DNA of 64,000 nt, from contig NZ_PKDG01000008.1 of the NCBI RefSeq assembly GCF_002863005.1, forward strand, positions 62,001 through 126,000, read 5' to 3'. The translations under genes and the position numbers were made by a program. The notes under the pieces are model-generated. The model ran no database searches and was not told the DNA's origin. It saw only the letters and a program-made list of their open reading frames with translations. This document shows positions 59,558-64,000 of the stretch, in pieces (the stretch's first letter is position 1; each line of letters opens with the position of its first letter). The stretch is from Pseudoxanthomonas sp. (GTDB lineage Bacteria; Pseudomonadota; Gammaproteobacteria; Xanthomonadales; Xanthomonadaceae).

Positions 59558-60336
59558 GTAATGCCCTGCGGAAGACGACCCGCGACCGCGATCGGCGCAG
59601 GCAATGGAGTCGGTGTCGCGGCCGGTGGCGGCGCCTTCGGCGCCTCGCCCCAGCTGAGCGCGAACCCGTTGGTGTAGCGGAGGTCGGCGCGCACCAGCGG
59701 CTGCGCCTGGGTGGCGAGCAGCTGCGGCAGCATCCGTGCGAAACGGCCCAGGCGCGGACGCGCGTCGGCGCGGCCGACCACCACCTGCGTGCCGTTGCCC
59801 AGCAGCAGCGACCAGCTGCCGCGCGCATCCATCACCAGCGTGGTGACGTCCAGGCCCATCGGCGCGAACAGCTGGCGCGATTCGTTGTACAGCGCGGTCA
59901 CTTCCTGCACCTGCGACTCGGGGCCGCCGAGCTGCGGCAGGTCCAGGCCGGTAAGCTCCTTCGGCATCGGGAAGAGGCGGCCGTGTTCGGACAGCAGCTT
60001 GTCGTCGCCCCAGCGCGCGAACGGCTTGTGTTCGGTGATGCGCACTTCCAGTACGTCGGGCCAGCGCTTGCGGACATCCGCGCGTTCGACCCACGGCAAC
60101 TGTTCGACAGCGCGCTTGGCGTCTTCCAGCCGCACGGCGAAGAAGCCGCGCCGCGCGTGCGGCAACACCGCAGCCTGCAGCTGCGCCGCATCGACGCGCG
60201 CCAGTTCGCCCTGCACGCGCAGCTTGCTCAGCGGCCACCGGTCGGCGCCGATCCAGCCGTTGACGACGGCGACGACCGGCAGCGCGACCAGCGCCAGCGC
60301 GAGCAGCCACGTCAGGATGCGCAGGGCGGCGTTCAT
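59554..60336 (-). CDS. ftsQ: Cell division protein FtsQ
   Basis: A 260-residue single-pass membrane protein. An N-terminal helix ('[19 protein letters not shown]') is followed by a POTRA domain ('[16 protein letters not shown]', '[20 protein letters not shown]') and the FtsQ-type C-terminal domain. It bridges early and late division proteins, together with FtsB and FtsL encoded elsewhere. It is coupled to ddl and ftsA by 4-base overlaps on both sides. The last 30 residues are Pro/Ala-rich. Confidence 0.95.
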   Translation of the reverse strand: MNAALRILTWLLALALVALPVVAVVNGWIGADRWPLSKLRVQGELARVDAAQLQAAVLPHARRGFFAVRLEDAKRAVEQLPWVERADVRKRWPDVLEVRITEHKPFARWGDDKLLSEHGRLFPMPKELTGLDLPQLGGPESQVQEVTALYNESRQLFAPMGLDVTTLVMDARGSWSLLLGNGTQVVVGRADARPRLGRFARMLPQLLATQAQPLVRADLRYTNGFALSWGEAPKAPPPAATPTPLPAPIAVAGRLPQGIT

Positions 60337-61295
60337 CGGCCCGCCACCTCCGGCACCGTCTGCTCGAGGATGCGCCAGCACAGCTCTTCGAAACCGATGC
60401 CGACCTGCGCGGCTTCCTTCGGTACCAGCGAATGACTGGTCATGCCGGGCGCGGTGTTCACTTCCATCAGCAGGAAGCGGCCGTCGGCGTGGCGCATGAC
60501 GTCGACGCGGCCCCAGCCGGTGCAACCCGCGGCGCGGAAGCCGTCCAGCGCCAGCGCACGGATGCGCGCTTCGTCGCCGGCGTCGTCCAGGCCCGGGCAC
60601 AGGTACTGCGTGTCCTCTGCGATGTACTTGGCGTGGTAGTCGTACCAGCCCTTCGCCGGCACGATGCGCACCGACGGCAGTGCCAGATCACCGAGGATGG
60701 CGACGGTGAATTCGCCACCGGTCAGCATCTGCTCGGCCAGCAGTTCGCCAGGATACGAAGAGGCGAAGGCCACGGCGGGCGCCAGGTCGTCTTCGCCCGT
60801 GATCTGGAACACGCCGACACTCGACCCCTCGGCCGACGGCTTCACGAACACCGGGAAGCCCAGCGTGCGCACTGCGGCGACCAGATCGCCACCGGCCGGA
60901 ATACGCACGAACGTCGCAGTGGGCAGACCCGCGGCCTGCCACACCTGCTTGGTGCGGATCTTGTCCATCGTCAGCGCCGAACCCAGCACGCCGGGGCCGG
61001 TGTACGGCACGCCGAGCGATTGCAGCAGGCCCTGCAGCACGCCGTTCTCTCCATCGCCGCCGTGCATGATGTTGAAGACGCGGTCCACCTTGCCTGCGCG
61101 GATCGCTTCGATCAGCGCCGGCACGCCGTCGACGGCGAATGCCTGCACGCTGCGCGCGAGCAGCGCGTCGAGCACGTTCCGCCCGGAGTTGAGCGACACC
61201 TCGCGCTCGCTGGACGCGCCGCCCAGCAGCACGGCTACACGGCCGAAGCGCGAAGCATCGGTGATGCGCAGCGGCGGAACGGTCAGGTCGTTCAT
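60333..61295 (-). CDS. ddl: D-alanine-D-alanine ligase
   Basis: A 320-residue ATP-grasp ligase that makes the D-Ala-D-Ala end of the peptidoglycan precursor. Landmarks: '[20 protein letters not shown]', '[19 protein letters not shown]', '[19 protein letters not shown]' and '[20 protein letters not shown]'. It is coupled to murC and ftsQ by ATGA overlaps. It is the DdlB-type copy of the dcw cluster. Confidence 0.98.
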   Translation of the reverse strand: MNDLTVPPLRITDASRFGRVAVLLGGASSEREVSLNSGRNVLDALLARSVQAFAVDGVPALIEAIRAGKVDRVFNIMHGGDGENGVLQGLLQSLGVPYTGPGVLGSALTMDKIRTKQVWQAAGLPTATFVRIPAGGDLVAAVRTLGFPVFVKPSAEGSSVGVFQITGEDDLAPAVAFASSYPGELLAEQMLTGGEFTVAILGDLALPSVRIVPAKGWYDYHAKYIAEDTQYLCPGLDDAGDEARIRALALDGFRAAGCTGWGRVDVMRHADGRFLLMEVNTAPGMTSHSLVPKEAAQVGIGFEELCWRILEQTVPEVAGR

Positions 61296-62746
61296 GCGGT
61301 GTCCTTGCCGGTGAATCCGTGCGCGGCGATGTGCTGCGACATGTGGCCGATGTCGCCGGCACCCATCAGCAGCAGCAGATCACCGTCCTGCAGGACGTCG
61401 GGCAGCACGTCGACCAGGTCGCTGACCTGGCTGACCACCACCGGCTCGTTGCGGCCGCGGGCACGGATCGCACGCGCCAGCGACTTCGAATCGGCGCCGG
61501 CGATTGGCTGTTCGCCGGCCGGATAGACCTCGCTCAGCACCAGGGCGTCGGCTTCCGACAGCACGGCCGCGAACGCATCGAACTGGTCGCGCGTGCGGCT
61601 GTAACGGTGCGGCTGGAACGCGACGACCAGGCGCTTGTGCGGCCAGCCACCACGCGCGGCGGCGAATACGGCGGCGAGTTCCTTCGGGTGATGGCCGTAG
61701 TCGTCGACCAGTTGCACGCGCGCGCCCTGCGACGTGGTGATTTCGCCGAGGTCGTTGAAGCGGCGGCCGATGCCGGCGAACTTCTCCAGCGCGGCCGCGA
61801 TGTTCTCCGGCGAAACGCCCAGCTGCCAGCCGATCGCGGCGGCCGCCAGCGCGTTCTGCACGTTGTGGCGGCCGGGCAGCGCCAGGCTGACGCGGATGCT
61901 GGCGTCCTCCGGCAGGCGCAGGGTGAAGTGCATGCGACCGCCTTCCTGCTCGACGTCCTCGGCGCGCACGTCGGCGTTCTCGGCGAAGCCATAGCTCATC
62001 ACGTGGCGCGGCGTGTCCGCCGCGATGGCGGCCACTTCCGGATCGTCGATGCACAGCACGGCCAGGCCATAGAACGGCAGGCGCTGCAGGAACTCGGCGA
62101 ACGCCGCCTTCACGCGCTCGAAGTCGTTGCCGTAGTTCTCCAGGTGATCGGCGTCGATGTTGGTGACGACGGAGATCAGCGGATTCAGGCGCAGGAAGCT
62201 GCCGTCGCTTTCGTCGGCCTCGGCCACCAGCCACTGGCCGTCGCCGAGCTTGGCGTTGGCGCCGGCGGCGAGCAGCTGGCCACCGATGACGAACGTCGGG
62301 TCCAGGCCGCCTTCGCTCAGCACGGCCGCGGCGAGGCTGGTGGTGGTGGTCTTGCCGTGCGTGCCCGCGACGGCGATGCCGCGGCGGAAGCGCATCAGTT
62401 CCGCGAGCATGGCGGCACGCGGCACGATCGGGATACGCTGGCTGCGCGCCTCCATCAGCTCCGGGTTGTCGTGCTTGATGGCGCTGGACACCACCACGCA
62501 GTCGGTGCCCAGCACGTTGGACGCGTTGTGGCCGCGCATGACGCGCGCGCCCAGCGACGCCAGCCGACGGGTCGCGGCGTTGTCGGCGTTGTCCGAACCC
62601 GAGACTTCGTAGCCCAGCGTGCACAGCACTTCGGCGATGCCGCTCATGCCGGAGCCGCCGATGCCGACGAAGTGCACCCGGCGGAACTCCTTGGCCAGGT
62701 TGCCGGTGTGTTGCAGGCGGCGCTCGCGTGCAGCAGCCATCATCAT
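61292..62746 (-). CDS. murC: UDP-N-acetylmuramate-L-alanine ligase
   Basis: A 484-residue Mur ligase adding L-Ala to UDP-MurNAc. It has '[19 protein letters not shown]' (UDP-binding), P-loop '[20 protein letters not shown]', '[20 protein letters not shown]' and '[20 protein letters not shown]'. Coupled to murG upstream and ddl downstream by 4-base overlaps. Confidence 0.98.
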   Translation of the reverse strand: MMMAAARERRLQHTGNLAKEFRRVHFVGIGGSGMSGIAEVLCTLGYEVSGSDNADNAATRRLASLGARVMRGHNASNVLGTDCVVVSSAIKHDNPELMEARSQRIPIVPRAAMLAELMRFRRGIAVAGTHGKTTTTSLAAAVLSEGGLDPTFVIGGQLLAAGANAKLGDGQWLVAEADESDGSFLRLNPLISVVTNIDADHLENYGNDFERVKAAFAEFLQRLPFYGLAVLCIDDPEVAAIAADTPRHVMSYGFAENADVRAEDVEQEGGRMHFTLRLPEDASIRVSLALPGRHNVQNALAAAAIGWQLGVSPENIAAALEKFAGIGRRFNDLGEITTSQGARVQLVDDYGHHPKELAAVFAAARGGWPHKRLVVAFQPHRYSRTRDQFDAFAAVLSEADALVLSEVYPAGEQPIAGADSKSLARAIRARGRNEPVVVSQVSDLVDVLPDVLQDGDLLLLMGAGDIGHMSQHIAAHGFTGKDTA

Positions 62747-63840
62747 GCCTGCGTCCTCATTTCAATGGCTTCCTCGAGAATGATGTCGGCGATGCGGTCG
62801 GCCGCATCGGTCCTGGCCAGTGCGCGCGCGGCTTGCGCCATCGCCATGCGCTTGCCGGGCTCGGCGATGAGCGGGCGCAGCGCCGCCGTCAGGGTTTCGG
62901 CCAAGGTGTCGTCCTGCTTCAGCAGCACGGCCGCACCACGCTCGACCAGGTATTCGGCATTGCGGGTCTGGTGGTCGTCGACAGCCTGCGCGAACGGAAC
63001 CAGCACGCTGCCCACGCCGACCGCGCACAGCTCGGCGAGCGTGGAAGCGCCGGAGCGGCAGACCACCAGATCGGCCCACGCATACGCCGCCGCCATGTCG
63101 GTGATGAAGGCTTCGACGCTGGCCGCCACGCTTGCATCCGCATAGGCCTTTGCAGCTTCATCGCGCAGCTTTTCGCCGCACTGGTGGCGCACTTCGAGGC
63201 TGCCCGGCGGCAACGCCGCGATCGCCTTCGGTACCGCCAGGTTCAAGGCACGCGCGCCCTGGCTTCCACCCAGCACCAGCACGCGCAGCGGACCGCCGCG
63301 GCCGGCCAGGCGTTCGGATGGCGTGGGCAATGCCGCGATTTCGTCGCGCACTGGATTGCCGACGACTTCCTCGCGCGCCGGGAAGGCGCCGGGAAAGCCC
63401 GTCATCACGCGGCGAGCGACCTTCACCAGCATGCGGTTGGTGAATCCGGCCGCGCGGTTCTGTTCGTGCACCATCAGGGGCACGCCCATCAGGCGCGCGG
63501 CGACGCCCCCGGGACCTGCCGCGAAGCCGCCGAAACTCACCACGGCGCGCGGCACCCGGCGACGCAATACGAAACCGGCGGCGCGGATCGCGCGCAGGAT
63601 GCGGACCGGCGCGCCGAGCAGCGCGAGCTTGCCCTTGCCCCGCAACCCGCTGATGGCCAGCGTATCCAGCGGAATATCGTGCTGCGGCACCAGGCGCGTT
63701 TCCATCGCGCCATCGGCGCCCAGCCAGACCACCGGCACGCCGCGCGCGCGCAGCACCTTCGCCACGGCCAGCGCGGGGAAGATGTGGCCGCCGGTTCCGC
63801 CGGCCATGATCATCACGGGGGCATGCATCGGCGCGTTCAT
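62743..63840 (-). CDS. murG: Lipid II synthase (MurG glycosyltransferase)
   Basis: A 365-residue GT28 enzyme that adds GlcNAc to lipid I at the inner membrane. It has '[20 protein letters not shown]', '[20 protein letters not shown]', '[20 protein letters not shown]' and '[20 protein letters not shown]'. It overlaps murC and the gene upstream by 4 bases each. Confidence 0.98.
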   Translation of the reverse strand: MNAPMHAPVMIMAGGTGGHIFPALAVAKVLRARGVPVVWLGADGAMETRLVPQHDIPLDTLAISGLRGKGKLALLGAPVRILRAIRAAGFVLRRRVPRAVVSFGGFAAGPGGVAARLMGVPLMVHEQNRAAGFTNRMLVKVARRVMTGFPGAFPAREEVVGNPVRDEIAALPTPSERLAGRGGPLRVLVLGGSQGARALNLAVPKAIAALPPGSLEVRHQCGEKLRDEAAKAYADASVAASVEAFITDMAAAYAWADLVVCRSGASTLAELCAVGVGSVLVPFAQAVDDHQTRNAEYLVERGAAVLLKQDDTLAETLTAALRPLIAEPGKRMAMAQAARALARTDAADRIADIILEEAIEMRTQA

Positions 63841-64000
63841 GCCAGCCTCTCGAACGTCGGCTCGACGCGCGCGTGCAGGCGGCTGGTGCCGCGCAGGGTC
63901 TGCGACAGCGAGACGCCGGCAGCGGTCGCCAGTGCGGGGCTGGCGGGACGCGGCTCGGCCGGCGCCCGCGGCGCCTCGCCGGCGCCCTGCGCGGCCTCGC
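63837..64000 (-). CDS. ftsW: C-terminal end of a dcw-cluster protein, probably FtsW (5' part outside window)
   Basis: The last 54 codons of a gene that overlaps murG by 4 bases. What is visible is a low-complexity Ala/Pro/Glu tail ending '[18 protein letters not shown]' plus 'TFERLA'. No membrane helix or catalytic motif lies in the window, so the name rests only on position: ftsW precedes murG in this cluster in related bacteria. Confidence 0.6.
   Translation of the reverse strand, partial: EAAQGAGEAPRAPAEPRPASPALATAAGVSLSQTLRGTSRLHARVEPTFERLA

Noticed and set aside
61319..63145. A 608-codon plus-strand frame opposite murC and murG
   Set aside because: Antisense to two conserved cell-wall genes with all motifs intact.

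Overview
The window is a GC-rich, densely packed bacterial chromosome segment. Gene content and order point to the family Xanthomonadaceae (Lysobacter / Pseudoxanthomonas / Xanthomonas type). The signs are the pilS-pilR / pilA-pilB-pilC-pilD-coaE block next to sucCD, the run ftsW-murG-murC-ddl-ftsQ-ftsA-ftsZ-lpxC followed by a DUF721 gene, an M23 peptidase and secA, a metX-metB-hom operon behind a SAM riboswitch, an outer-membrane receptor with the usual N-terminal 'RIEVTGSRI' signature, and REP-like intergenic palindromes. The genus cannot be fixed from sequence reading alone. I saw no rRNA, tRNA, CRISPR array, prophage or insertion sequence.

Layout. 1-11.3 kb: a truncated propeller-type sensor histidine kinase (minus); a YceI - cytochrome b561 - YceI operon; a small CxxCH protein; a glutaredoxin-like protein; L-serine dehydratase; a DUF4279 protein; a repeat-rich 450 bp gap; and a propeller-type diguanylate cyclase. 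11.3-16 kb: an alpha/beta hydrolase and the methionine operon metX-metB-hom on the minus strand, with its SAM-I riboswitch and promoter. 16-25 kb: a phytase-like lipoprotein, an M23 peptidase, release factor 3, small and large membrane proteins (TrhA, AsmA-like), a CBS-domain protein, and a glycosyltransferase coupled to the transglycosylase MtgA. 25-36 kb: a cluster of candidate protein-modifying enzymes (a TPR-aspartyl hydroxylase, two TPR-sulfotransferases, and a methyltransferase of the PKMT / regulatory-domain type) with Hsp33, a barrel-like exported protein and a TonB-dependent receptor. 36-40.3 kb: an ECF sigma / anti-sigma-like / DUF4097 operon, then sucC-sucD. 40.5-50.2 kb: the type IV pilus block. 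50.2-55.7 kb: a Nudix-TenI fusion, secA, an M23 peptidase and a DUF721 (DciA-like) gene. 55.9-64 kb: lpxC and the division and cell-wall cluster.

How the genes work together. PilS-PilR with RpoN should drive pilA: a GG-N10-GC sigma-54 site lies upstream of each of two tandem pilin genes. PilB, PilC and PilD assemble and process the pilins. The methionine operon makes homoserine, acylates it and converts it to cystathionine under SAM control. The dcw genes are translationally coupled by four-base ATGA overlaps. The most open-ended part is the 25-36 kb cluster. I propose, as inference only, that it post-translationally modifies an outer-membrane or exported protein by sulfation, methylation and beta-hydroxylation. 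The promoter, operator and terminator calls were made by eye.
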